A stretch of 64,000 bases of DNA from Clostridia bacterium (lineage in GTDB: Bacteria > Bacillota > Clostridia > Oscillospirales > Acutalibacteraceae): positions 55,090 to 119,089 of the forward strand of contig JAFRQQ010000030.1 of NCBI GenBank assembly GCA_017428525.1, given 5' to 3'. The notes under the pieces are model-generated. The model made no database searches. It was not told the origin of the DNA and worked only from the letters and a program-made list of their open reading frames with translations. Numbering within the stretch: position 1 is the stretch's first letter; every line of letters begins with the position of its first letter. The position numbers and the translations under genes were made by a program. Shown here in pieces: positions 26,535 through 34,515 of the stretch.

Positions 26535-26573
26535 CAGGCCCGCGAGGCTGCCGCTTCGCAGGCCTGTTTTTTT
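26535..26573 (+). terminator. Terminator of ddh
   Basis: caggcc/ggcctg stem with a 20-base structured loop and a run of seven T. The remaining 26574-26690 before the next promoter shows no gene. Confidence 0.7.
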
Positions 26574-26691
26574 GTGTGCAATCGGAGAATACATGAAAGG
26601 AATCCATCTATAAATCTGCTCCTTTGCAGGGGACGGCAGGCGGCGCCGAAGCGCCCGGAAAAAATTTTTTCAAAAAGTCAGAAGAAAACTA

Positions 26692-26720
26692 TTGACAGTC
26701 ACGTGAACTTGTGATATAAT
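26692..26720 (+). promoter_or_regulatory. Promoter of the DUF1836/SPFH operon with operator-like dyad
   Basis: TTGACA at 26692 and TATAAT at 26715, spacer 17. Inside the spacer lies TCAC-N8-GTGA (26699-26714), a dyad placed where a repressor would block polymerase; the HTH protein encoded next is the natural candidate (inference). Confidence 0.75.
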
Positions 26721-26748
26721 CAAGACAACATCAGAGGAGGTGAGTCCG

Positions 26749-27315
26749 ATGTCGCAGGGAAGGATCCCGGGGAGCGTGCTCCCCTTTGACGGGCAGCCGG
26801 GGATGTTTGCGCTGTTTCGTCCGCTGATCCGCGCCACCGACGGGCTGACGCTCAGTCAGGTCTGCGCCATCACAGGGCTGGAGCCCACCGCCGTGCAGAA
26901 CTGGGTCAAGCGCGGCTTCGTCGCGCGGCCGATCCAGAAAAAATACCGTGAACGGCAGCTTGCACGCATCCTGCTCATCTGCGCGCTGCGCGACAGCCTG
27001 CAGATCGACCGCATCGGCGCGCTCATGGCGATGGTCAACGGCAGCGCGGACGATGAAAGCGACGACATTGTGCCCGAGGACCAATTGTACGATTATCTTT
27101 GCGCCTGCGTCGGCGACCCGGCTGACGACCGGCGCTCCCCCGCGGAGATTCCCGCCGTGGTGGAATCCGTTTTAAAAACCTATCGCGCACCCGCGCCTGA
27201 GGCTGCGGAGCGTCTGCGGGAAGCGCTCACGGTGATGGTCTATGCCTACACCGCAGGGCAGCTCAAGCAGGAGGCGGAGCGCAGATTCCTTGCTATGGAG
27301 GAGGAATGGAAATGA
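26749..27315 (+). CDS. DUF1836 helix-turn-helix regulator
   Basis: 188 residues. LTLSQVCAITGLEPTAVQNW then VKRGFVARPIQKKYRERQLA is the MerR-like winged HTH of DUF1836 proteins. The C-terminal half is helical and acidic. ATG at 26749 sits 8 bases after AGGAGG; a GTG at 26740 directly touches that site and is rejected. The gene overlaps the SPFH gene by ATGA. DUF1836 proteins are thought to be transcription factors; ligand unknown. A dyad in its own promoter suggests autoregulation. Confidence 0.82.
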   Translation: MSQGRIPGSVLPFDGQPGMFALFRPLIRATDGLTLSQVCAITGLEPTAVQNWVKRGFVARPIQKKYRERQLARILLICALRDSLQIDRIGALMAMVNGSADDESDDIVPEDQLYDYLCACVGDPADDRRSPAEIPAVVESVLKTYRAPAPEAAERLREALTVMVYAYTAGQLKQEAERRFLAMEEEWK

Positions 27316-28109
27316 AACTGAAAAAAAGTGTCATGGCAGCCCTGATCGGCGTGCTGCTTCTGGTGTTCATCGGCATGAACGCCTTCACCATCGTCGACGC
27401 CGGCCACACCGGCGTGGTCGTCACGCTCGGCAAGGTCCGCGAGGGCGTGCTGCAGGAGGGCATTCACTTGAAGATCCCCTTCGTGCAGAAGGTCGTGAAG
27501 ATCGACAACCGCATCCGCAAGCTGGAGGTCAACACGGAGGCCTTCTCCAAGGACCTGCAGAGCGTCAACACGGTGCTGGCGATCAACTACCGCGTCGATA
27601 CCGCGAAGAGCAACAGCATCTATAAGAATATCGGCGCCGATTATGAATCCGTGCTGGTCACCCCGGCGGTCAACGAGGTGCTCAAGGCAATCACCGCCAC
27701 CTACACGGCGGAGGAGAGCGTCACCAACCGCAATCTGATCAGCGAGGGTCTGGTCACCGGCCTGAATGAGAAGCTCAACGCCATCGGCCTGTATATCACC
27801 GATGTGAATATCATCGACTTTGATTTCTCGGATGCGTTCATCACGGCCATTGAGGAAAAGCAGGTTGCGCAGCAGCAGCTGCTCAAGGCCGAAACCGAGA
27901 AGAAGACCGCGATCACCAATGCGCAGGCAGCCGCAGAGGCCGTCAAGATCAAGGCAGACGCGGAGGCCGCGGCCAACAAGCTCATCAGCGATTCGCTGAC
28001 GGATCAGATCATTGAAAACAAGAAGATCGAGAAATGGGACGGCGTACTGCCCAAGGTCAGCGGCAGCGACGGCACCTTCATCGACTTCAACGCCATCGCG
28101 CAGGAGTAA
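27312..28109 (+). CDS. SPFH/prohibitin (band 7) domain membrane protein
   Basis: 265 residues. One N-terminal membrane helix (about 8-28), then a prohibitin-type domain: FTIVDAGHTGVVVTLGKV, REGVLQEGIHLKIPFVQKVV, NYRVDTAKSN, and a coiled-coil stretch rich in Ala/Glu/Lys (about 185-235). SPFH proteins oligomerise into membrane rings that organise proteases or lipid domains. ATG at 27312 is chosen because it gives the ATGA overlap and best RBS spacing; ATG at 27306 is possible. A partner FtsH or NfeD gene is not adjacent. Confidence 0.88.
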   Translation: MKLKKSVMAALIGVLLLVFIGMNAFTIVDAGHTGVVVTLGKVREGVLQEGIHLKIPFVQKVVKIDNRIRKLEVNTEAFSKDLQSVNTVLAINYRVDTAKSNSIYKNIGADYESVLVTPAVNEVLKAITATYTAEESVTNRNLISEGLVTGLNEKLNAIGLYITDVNIIDFDFSDAFITAIEEKQVAQQQLLKAETEKKTAITNAQAAAEAVKIKADAEAAANKLISDSLTDQIIENKKIEKWDGVLPKVSGSDGTFIDFNAIAQE

Positions 28110-28113
28110 CGAT

Positions 28114-28263
28114 ATGAAAGAGTATAAAGTGGCAAAGGTGCGTGAAAAGGACGCAGAGGCAACCATGAACGCCATGGCGCAGCAGGGCTGGACGGTCGTG
28201 AGCGTCACCTACTGGAGCTGCTGGTGGGTGCATCTGGTGATCACCTTTGTGCGTGAAACGTAA
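28114..28263 (+). CDS. small DUF4177-like protein
   Basis: 49 residues, ATG at 28114 with CAGGAG overlapping the SPFH stop. MKEYKVAKVREKDAEATMNA then AQQGWTVVSVTYW and ITFVRE fit the DUF4177 pattern (short beta-alpha-beta with a conserved GWxxxxV). Third gene of the DUF1836-SPFH operon. Function unknown. Confidence 0.7.
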   Translation: MKEYKVAKVREKDAEATMNAMAQQGWTVVSVTYWSCWWVHLVITFVRET

Positions 28264-28353
28264 CGACTTGTTTGTCTCCTATAAACCCGGGGCCGGCGGC
28301 TGCAACCTGCCGGCGGCCCCACCCCCCTAAAACGAATACGGAGGAACATAGCA

Positions 28354-28548
28354 ATGAAAAAGAGCGAACGCTTTGAAAAGACCTACGTGCAGGGCAAGCT
28401 CGGCGGCATCGAGATCTGGGTCGACAAAACGACCGGCGTCAACTATCTGTTTGCCTTTGAGGGCTATGCCGGCGGACTGACGGTCCTGCTGGATCGCGAC
28501 GGCAAGCCGGTCATCTCGCCGATTGCGAACGCGGCTGAGATCGATTAA
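28354..28548 (+). CDS. small DUF6440-like protein
   Basis: 64 residues, ATG at 28354 with GGAGG. RFEKTYVQGKLGGIEIWVDK, TTGVNYLF and GYAGGLTVLLDRDGKPV form a small beta-rich domain that I recall as DUF6440, often found as a single-domain protein in Firmicutes. The 90 bases before it contain a strong hairpin (ggggcc...ggcggcccc, 28290-28321) without a T run. Confidence 0.7.
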   Translation: MKKSERFEKTYVQGKLGGIEIWVDKTTGVNYLFAFEGYAGGLTVLLDRDGKPVISPIANAAEID

Positions 28549-28607
28549 TCTGATAATTTCGACTGAAATCGATTGTTTCGTCTTTCTCCTTCTTTCTATC
28601 AAACCAA

Positions 28608-28646
28608 GGGGCTGTCGGCCTTGTCAACCGGCAGCCCCGCCTTTTC
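28608..28646 (+). terminator. Terminator after the DUF6440-like gene
   Basis: ggggctgtcgg/ccggcagcccc stem (one G-T pair) with a nine-base loop and TTTT. Confidence 0.75.
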
Positions 28647-28660
28647 GTTGGCGGGCGCGC

Positions 28661-28689
28661 TTGACTTTGGGTCGTGTCTGTGCTAAAAT
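28661..28689 (+). promoter_or_regulatory. Promoter of tRNA-Arg
   Basis: TTGACT at 28661 and TAAAAT at 28684, spacer 17, 14 bases before the tRNA. Confidence 0.8.
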
Positions 28690-28703
28690 AAACGCAATCC
28701 GAT

Positions 28704-28780
28704 GTCTTCGTAGCTCAGCAGGATAGAGCGTCCGCCTCCTAAGCGGAAGGCCGTGGGTTCGAATCCCGCCGAGGACGCCA
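28704..28780 (+). tRNA. tRNA-Arg (CCT)
   Basis: 77 nt with encoded CCA. Anticodon stem tccgc/gcgga with CCT at 28738-28740; T-arm gtgggttcgaatcccgc; acceptor gtcttcg with cgaggac including one G-T pair. Confidence 0.95.
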
Positions 28781-28910
28781 GAAGCGGCAGCCGTCCGTCC
28801 GGGCAGCTGCCGTTTATTCTTTTCGCGGATTGCATTCTGCGCGTGCGCATGCTACAATCATACAGAAGGCGCATCTGCGCCGCCCCGATTCTGATAAAAA
28901 AGGAGACGCC

Positions 28911-30098
28911 ATGCTGTCTGAAACCCGCGCCGGATACCGGCATACGGTCTATGCCTGCTATCTCGGCTATATCACACAGGCGATTGTCAACAACTTTGCG
29001 CCGCTGCTGTTTCTGACCTTCCGGGAGCAGTTCGGCGTCGGCCTGGCGCGCATTTCCGTGCTGGTCGCGCTGAATTTCGGCGTGCAGCTGCTGGTCGATC
29101 TGCTGGCCGTGCGCTTCGCGGACCGTATCGGCTACCGGATCTGCATCGTGGCCGCCCATGTGTTCGCGGCGGCCGGGCTCGGCGCGCTTGCGCTGCTGCC
29201 CCGCCTGCTGCCCGACCCCTTCGCGGGGCTGTGCGCGGCGGTCGTGATCTATGCCGTCGGCGGCGGATTGATCGAGGTGCTGGTCAGCCCGATCGTGGAG
29301 GCCGCGCCGTCGGAAAACAAGGCAGCCGCTATGAGCCTGCTGCATTCCTTCTATTGCTGGGGGCATGTGTTCGTGATCCTCTGCTCCACGCTCTTTTTCC
29401 GGCTTTGCGGCGTGGAGCGCTGGCCGATCCTTGCCTGTCTGTGGCTGCTCGTGCCGCTGGCGAACGTCTTCTACTTTGCCGCTGTGCCCATCCGGCCGCC
29501 TGTGGCCGCGTCGGAGCAGCTGCCGCTCGGGGCGCTGCTGCGGCAGAAGCTGTTCTGGATCCTGTTTCTTCTGATGCTCTGCGCCGGCGCGGCGGAGCAG
29601 TCCATGAGCCAGTGGGCCTCCGCCTTTGCGGAAGCCGGACTGGGCGTCTCCAAAACCGTCGGCGACCTGGCCGGGCCCTGCCTGTTTGCCGCGCTGATGG
29701 GCGCCGCCCGGGCGATCTACGGCAAATGCGGCGCGCGTCTGCCGCTGAAAACGGCGATGGCCTGCAGCTGCGGCCTTTGCATCGTCTGCTATCTGCTGGC
29801 CTGTCTGACCGCGCATCCGGCGCTTGGCCTGCTCGGCTGCGCGCTGTGCGGCTTCTCGGTCGGGATGCTCTGGCCCGGCACGTTTTCCGTGGCGGCGCAG
29901 ACCTGCCCGGCCGGCGGCACGGCGATGTATGCCCTGCTCGCGCTGGCCGGCGATCTCGGCTGCGGCGGCGGCCCCACGCTCGTCGGGCGCGCGACCGCGC
30001 TGTTCGGCGGCGAACTGAAGCCGGCGCTGCTTCTGGGGCTCCTGTTTCCGCTGCTGATGCTGCTCCTGCTGCCGTTCGCGAAGCGCGGCGAAAACTGA
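28911..30098 (+). CDS. MFS transporter
   Basis: 395 residues, 12 predicted helices in two halves. The loop between helices 2 and 3 (AVRFADRIGYRICIV) follows the MFS signature D-R-x-G-R/Y-R. Other conserved spots include SLLHSFYCWGHVF and CGFSVGMLWPGTFSVAA. It resembles the FucP/TsgA-like clade by this pattern, but no substrate can be given. ATG at 28911 with AAAAAGGAG is preferred to the longer frame. Starts 130 bases after tRNA-Arg. Confidence 0.85.
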   Translation: MLSETRAGYRHTVYACYLGYITQAIVNNFAPLLFLTFREQFGVGLARISVLVALNFGVQLLVDLLAVRFADRIGYRICIVAAHVFAAAGLGALALLPRLLPDPFAGLCAAVVIYAVGGGLIEVLVSPIVEAAPSENKAAAMSLLHSFYCWGHVFVILCSTLFFRLCGVERWPILACLWLLVPLANVFYFAAVPIRPPVAASEQLPLGALLRQKLFWILFLLMLCAGAAEQSMSQWASAFAEAGLGVSKTVGDLAGPCLFAALMGAARAIYGKCGARLPLKTAMACSCGLCIVCYLLACLTAHPALGLLGCALCGFSVGMLWPGTFSVAAQTCPAGGTAMYALLALAGDLGCGGGPTLVGRATALFGGELKPALLLGLLFPLLMLLLLPFAKRGEN

Positions 30099-30169
30099 AT
30101 TTCCTGTTTCTGCCTAGAATTTTCAGCCCGGCGCGCGCGGCTTTCGGCGTTTTGCCGAGAAAAATATGC

Positions 30170-30198
30170 TTGCAAAACGGCGTAAAATATTATACAAT
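30170..30198 (+). promoter_or_regulatory. Promoter of the pgk operon
   Basis: TTGCAA at 30170 and TACAAT at 30193 with a 17-base spacer, 52 bases upstream of the pgk start. Confidence 0.65.
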
Positions 30199-30250
30199 AA
30201 GAAATTGGTAAAGAAGTAACCATATTCTACCCGGAAAGGATGATATCAAC

Positions 30251-31462
30251 ATGAGCTTACTGCACAAGAAGACCGTTGACGATCTCAACGCCAAGGGCAA
30301 ACGCGTCCTCGTGCGCTGCGATTTCAACGTGCCCCTCAAGGACGGCGTGATCACCGATGAAAACCGCATCAACGCCGCGCTGCCCACCATACAGAAGCTG
30401 ATCGACGATGGTGCAAAGGTCATTCTCTGCTCCCATCTCGGCAAGCCCAAGAACGGCCCGGAGGCAAAGTTCTCCCTCGCGCCCGTCGCAAAGCGCCTGA
30501 GCGAGAAGCTCGGCAAGGAGGTTGTGTTCGCCGCGGATGACAACGTGGTCGGCGAGAACGCCCGCGCCGCGGTCGCCGCGATGAAGGACGGCGACGTCGT
30601 GCTGCTCGAGAACACCCGCTTCCGCCCCGAGGAGACCAAGAACGGCGAAGCCTTCTCCAAGGATCTTGCCAGCATCTGCGATCTCTATGTCAACGACGCG
30701 TTCGGCGCCGCGCATCGCGCGCACTGCTCCACCGTCGGCGTCGCGGAGCATGTGGAAGAAGCCGCGGTCGGCTACCTGATGGGCAAAGAGCTGAAATACC
30801 TCGGCAACGCCGTGGAAGATCCCGCCAGACCCTTCGTCACCATCCTCGGCGGCGCGAAGGTTGCGGACAAGCTCAACGTGATCGAGAATCTGCTCAACAA
30901 GGCGGATACCCTGATCATCGGCGGCGGCATGGCCTACACCTTCCTCAAGGCGCAGGGCTATGAAACCGGCATTTCCCTGCTGGATGAAAGCAAGATCGAT
31001 TATTGCAGGAATATGCTCGCGAAAGCGGAAGCGAAGGGCGTGAAGATCCTGCTGCCCGTCGACACCGTGACGGCCAAGGCCTTCCCCGATCCGATTGACG
31101 CGCCGATCGAAACCTTCCTGCGCGACGTGGACGCGATCCCCGCCGACGAAGAAGGCCTTGACATCGGCCCCAAGAGCTGCGAGCTCTTTGCCGAGGCGGT
31201 CAAATCCGCCAAGACCGTTGTCTGGAACGGCCCCATGGGCGTGTTTGAGAATCCGGTCCTTGCCAAGGGCACCATCGCGGTGGCCGAAGCCCTCGCCGAG
31301 ACCGACGCGATGACCATCATCGGCGGCGGCGATTCCGCGGCGGCGGTCAACACCCTCGGCTACGGCAGCAAAATGACCCATATTTCCACCGGCGGCGGCG
31401 CCTCCCTGGAATTCCTCGAAGGCAAGGCCCTCCCCGGCATCGAAGCAGTCAACGATAAATAA
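30251..31462 (+). CDS. pgk: phosphoglycerate kinase
   Basis: 403 residues, full length. It makes ATP from 1,3-bisphosphoglycerate. Motifs: [20 protein letters not shown] (substrate Arg/Asp), [31 protein letters not shown], the hinge [22 protein letters not shown] and [11 protein letters not shown] (nucleotide loop). First gene of a glycolytic run interrupted by a transposase gene 3 bases after its stop. Confidence 0.97.
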   Translation: MSLLHKKTVDDLNAKGKRVLVRCDFNVPLKDGVITDENRINAALPTIQKLIDDGAKVILCSHLGKPKNGPEAKFSLAPVAKRLSEKLGKEVVFAADDNVVGENARAAVAAMKDGDVVLLENTRFRPEETKNGEAFSKDLASICDLYVNDAFGAAHRAHCSTVGVAEHVEEAAVGYLMGKELKYLGNAVEDPARPFVTILGGAKVADKLNVIENLLNKADTLIIGGGMAYTFLKAQGYETGISLLDESKIDYCRNMLAKAEAKGVKILLPVDTVTAKAFPDPIDAPIETFLRDVDAIPADEEGLDIGPKSCELFAEAVKSAKTVVWNGPMGVFENPVLAKGTIAVAEALAETDAMTIIGGGDSAAAVNTLGYGSKMTHISTGGGASLEFLEGKALPGIEAVNDK

Positions 31463-31465
31463 TCA

Positions 31466-31954
31466 ATGGATTTTCCGCAACGCAAGCGTAATCGATTGGT
31501 CGGTTATGACTACGCTTCTCCCGGCTGCTATTTCATCACCATTTGCGCGCGCAATCACAGTCGTGTATTCTGGACGGATGTAGGGGCGAACTGTGTTCGC
31601 CCGCAGGCGCCGCTGCCGCTTTCCGCCGCAGGCCGCCTGGTAGAAACAGAAATCCAAAAACTCAACCATGTCTATACCGCGGTTCGTGTTGATAAATACT
31701 GTATCATGCCCGATCATCTCCACATGCTTCTGTTTATCGAATGTGACGAAGACGGGCGAACGCAGTTCGCCCCTACACTATCGCGGGTGGTCAAACAGTT
31801 TAAGGGTTCCGTTTCAAAGCAGCTCGGTTATTCCGTCTGGCAAAAATCATTCTATGATACGATTATTGACAGCGATACGATTTACTGGGAAGCGTGGCGC
31901 TATATCGATGAAAATCCGTTGAAATACGTCTTGAAAAAGCGCGGAGATCTTTAA
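31466..31954 (+). CDS. REP-associated tyrosine transposase (RAYT, Y1/IS200-like)
   Basis: 162 residues. Y1-transposase fold: GYDYASPGCYFITICARNHS, YCIMPDHLHMLLFIE with the metal-binding HxH, and VWQKSFYDTIIDSDTIYWEA containing the nucleophile Tyr. RAYTs are single-copy transposases domesticated for moving palindromic REP sequences. It starts 3 bases after pgk and ends 17 bases before tpiA, all in the same direction. Two 22-bp palindromic sequences lie in opposite orientation inside the coding region (31581-31602 and 31754-31775). GC is lower than in pgk and tpiA. Confidence 0.9.
   Translation: MDFPQRKRNRLVGYDYASPGCYFITICARNHSRVFWTDVGANCVRPQAPLPLSAAGRLVETEIQKLNHVYTAVRVDKYCIMPDHLHMLLFIECDEDGRTQFAPTLSRVVKQFKGSVSKQLGYSVWQKSFYDTIIDSDTIYWEAWRYIDENPLKYVLKKRGDL
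31581..31602. repeat. REP-like palindrome A inside the RAYT gene
   Basis: taggggcgaac-tg-tgttcgccc, an imperfect hairpin read in frame as VGANCVRP. Its reverse complement matches 31754-31775 with one mismatch. Confidence 0.8.
31754..31775. repeat. REP-like palindrome B (inverted) inside the RAYT gene
   Basis: gggcgaacgcagttcgcccc plus ta; reverse-complement copy of 31581-31602 with one difference, read as GRTQFAPT. The pair could fold the mRNA or single-stranded DNA over about 150 bases. Confidence 0.8.
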
Positions 31955-31971
31955 AAGAAAGGATAAGAATC

Positions 31972-32739
31972 ATGGATAAAGCATTGCGCAGACCCGTCAT
32001 CGCGGGCAACTGGAAAATGAACAACACCCCCGAGCAGACCAAGGCGCTCATCGACGCGCTCAAGCCCCTTGTGGCCGACGCGGATTGCGACGTCGTCGTC
32101 TGCACCCCCTATATTGACCTCTACGCCGCGCTGGACGCCGCTGCCGGCTCCAACATCAAGGTCGGCGCGGAAAACTGCCACTGGGCGGCCAAGGGCGCCT
32201 TCACGGGCGAAGTTTCCGCGGAAATGCTCAAGGCCATCGGCGTGCCTTACGTCATCATCGGCCACTCCGAGCGCAGACAGTATTTCGGCGAGACCGATCT
32301 CACCGTGCGCGACCGCACCAGAGCCGCTGTGGACAACGGCCTGAAGGTCATCCTCTGCGTGGGCGAGGTGCTCGAGGAGCGCCAGCTGGGCATCACCGAT
32401 GAAATCGTGCGCAAGCAGACCAAGGTCGCGCTCGACGGCATCAAGGAAGAGGAACTTGCCAGCATCATCATCGCCTATGAGCCCGTGTGGGCCATCGGCA
32501 CCGGCCTGACCGCAACGCCGGCGCAGGCGAACGAAGTGTGCGCGGTCATCCGCGCGCTGATCGCCGAGCTCTACAGCAAGGACGCGGCGGATCACATCGT
32601 CATCCAGTACGGCGGCTCCATGAACGACGGCAACGCGGCCGACCTGCTCGCGCAGTACGATGTGGACGGCGGCCTGATCGGCGGCGCCTCCCTCGTGGCC
32701 GAAAAGTTCGCGAAGATCGTGGAAGCGGCAAGCAAATAA
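31972..32739 (+). CDS. tpiA: triosephosphate isomerase
   Basis: 255 residues. It interconverts dihydroxyacetone phosphate and glyceraldehyde-3-phosphate. Motifs: RPVIAGNWKMNN (catalytic Lys), IIGHSERRQYFGE (catalytic His), AYEPVWAIGTG (catalytic Glu in loop 6) and the phosphate loops YGGSM and GGASL. RBS AAAGGA. It follows the RAYT gene and precedes gpmI. Confidence 0.97.
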   Translation: MDKALRRPVIAGNWKMNNTPEQTKALIDALKPLVADADCDVVVCTPYIDLYAALDAAAGSNIKVGAENCHWAAKGAFTGEVSAEMLKAIGVPYVIIGHSERRQYFGETDLTVRDRTRAAVDNGLKVILCVGEVLEERQLGITDEIVRKQTKVALDGIKEEELASIIIAYEPVWAIGTGLTATPAQANEVCAVIRALIAELYSKDAADHIVIQYGGSMNDGNAADLLAQYDVDGGLIGGASLVAEKFAKIVEAASK

Positions 32740-32810
32740 TCCAACCGTTTACGGGCAAGGCGTCATTGCCTTGCCCGGTTTTTTAAAGAGAAAAAGAAAG
32801 AGGCAAAGCT

Positions 32811-34382
32811 ATGTCTGAAAAAATCTTACTTGTCGTCATGGACGGCGTCGGCTTTTCCAAAACCGGTCTGGGCGACGCGGTGACGCTCGCCAATACGCCC
32901 ACGCTCGATCATCTGCTCAAGACCCGCCCCAACACCCGCCTGAAGGCGCACGGCGACGCCGTGGGTCTGCCCTCCGACGACGATATGGGCAACAGCGAGG
33001 TCGGCCACAACGCGCTCGGCTGCGGGCAGGTCTATTCGCAGGGCGCGAAGCTGGTCAATGAATCGATCGAATCCGGCAAGCTCTATAACTCCGAGACCTG
33101 GCGTGCGCTGGCCGGTCAGTGCGCCGCGAACGGCACGACCCTGCATTTCATCGGTCTGCTGTCCGACGGCAATGTGCATTCCAATATCAGCCACCTGCTG
33201 GCCATGATCGCGCAGGCGAAGGCCGAGGGCGTCAAGACCGTGCGCGTGCATGCGCTGCTCGACGGCCGCGACGTGCCCGCCACCTCCGCGCTGATTTATA
33301 TCGATCAGCTCGAAGCCGCGCTCGCCGCGCTGAATGACGGCAGTTTCGATGCGAAGATCGCCTCCGGCGGCGGCCGCATGAAGATCACGATGGACCGCTA
33401 TCAGGCGGATTGGAATATGGTCAAGCGCGGCTGGGAGACCCACGTCAGGGGCGAGGGCCGGCAGTTCGCGAGCGCGAAGGACGCGATCGAAACCTACCGC
33501 GCGGAGAATCCCGGCGTGATCGATCAGGATCTGCCGCCCTTCGTCATTGCCGCCGACGGCGCGCCCGTGGGCAGAATCACCGACGGCGACAGCGTCATTC
33601 TCTTCAACTTCCGCGGCGACCGCGCGCTGGAGCTGAGCATGGCCTTCGATTATGACGATTTTGATAAATTCGACCGCGGCGCGAAGCCCGACGTGCTCTA
33701 TGCCGGCATGCTGCAGTATGACGGCGATCTGCAGCTGCCCAAGCGCTATCTGGTCAGCCCGCCCGAAATCAAGGAGACCCTCTCCGAGCTGCTCGTCAGC
33801 CACGGCATGACGCAGTTCGCGGTGTCCGAAACGCAGAAATACGGCCACGTGACCTATTTCTGGAACGGCAACCGCAGCGGCAAATTCAGCGAGGAGCTCG
33901 AGGACTATCTGGAGATCCCCTCCGACCGCGTGTCGTTTGACGAGCGCCCGTGGATGAAATCCGCCGAGGTGACCGACGCGGTCATCGCCGCCATGCGCAG
34001 CGGCAAATATGATTTCATCCGCTGCAACTATCCCAACGGCGATATGGTCGGCCATACCGGCAATCTGGACGCGACGATCACGGCCATGGAAGCGGTCGAT
34101 CTGGGCATCACGCGCATTCTGAAGGTTGCCGACGAACTGGGCGTGACCGTGCTGATCACCGCCGACCACGGCAACGCGGACGAAATGCTCGAGAAAAACA
34201 AAAAGGGCGAGCTGCAGGTGCGCACCGCGCATTCGCTGAATCCCGTGCCCTTCATCATTTATTCCGAGCAGGCGTATGAGATCAAGGACGGCAGCTTCGG
34301 TCTGGCGAACGTCGCCCCGACCGTCGCCGCGATCTTCGGCCTCAAGCCCTATGACAGCTGGGAAGAGAGCATGATCAAATAA
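32811..34382 (+). CDS. gpmI: 2,3-bisphosphoglycerate-independent phosphoglycerate mutase
   Basis: 523 residues. Mn-dependent alkaline-phosphatase superfamily enzyme converting 3- to 2-phosphoglycerate. The catalytic Ser is in DDMGNSEVGHNALGCG; the insertion domain has HALLDGRDVPATSA; metal ligands are in LITADHGNADEM and TAHSLNPVPF. Completes pgk-tpiA-gpmI. RBS AAAGAGGCAAAG, start ATG. Confidence 0.97.
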   Translation: MSEKILLVVMDGVGFSKTGLGDAVTLANTPTLDHLLKTRPNTRLKAHGDAVGLPSDDDMGNSEVGHNALGCGQVYSQGAKLVNESIESGKLYNSETWRALAGQCAANGTTLHFIGLLSDGNVHSNISHLLAMIAQAKAEGVKTVRVHALLDGRDVPATSALIYIDQLEAALAALNDGSFDAKIASGGGRMKITMDRYQADWNMVKRGWETHVRGEGRQFASAKDAIETYRAENPGVIDQDLPPFVIAADGAPVGRITDGDSVILFNFRGDRALELSMAFDYDDFDKFDRGAKPDVLYAGMLQYDGDLQLPKRYLVSPPEIKETLSELLVSHGMTQFAVSETQKYGHVTYFWNGNRSGKFSEELEDYLEIPSDRVSFDERPWMKSAEVTDAVIAAMRSGKYDFIRCNYPNGDMVGHTGNLDATITAMEAVDLGITRILKVADELGVTVLITADHGNADEMLEKNKKGELQVRTAHSLNPVPFIIYSEQAYEIKDGSFGLANVAPTVAAIFGLKPYDSWEESMIK

Positions 34383-34401
34383 ACATCACTGCAAACGCAA
34401 G

Positions 34402-34436
34402 CAGCCCCGACCGCAACGGCCGGGGCTGTATTGTAT
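34402..34436 (+). terminator. Terminator of the glycolytic operon
   Basis: cagccccg/cggggctg stem with an 11-base loop followed by a T-rich stretch. Confidence 0.75.
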
Positions 34437-34515
34437 TAATTGTTCTTTTATAGGTCTGTGCCGAATTCCGGACAAGAATCACGCGGCACATGTACTGTAT
34501 TTTCGCAATGCCGCC

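Noticed and set aside
28290..28321. Terminator between the DUF4177-like and DUF6440-like genes
   Set aside because: The hairpin is strong but lacks a T run; it may only stabilise the transcript.
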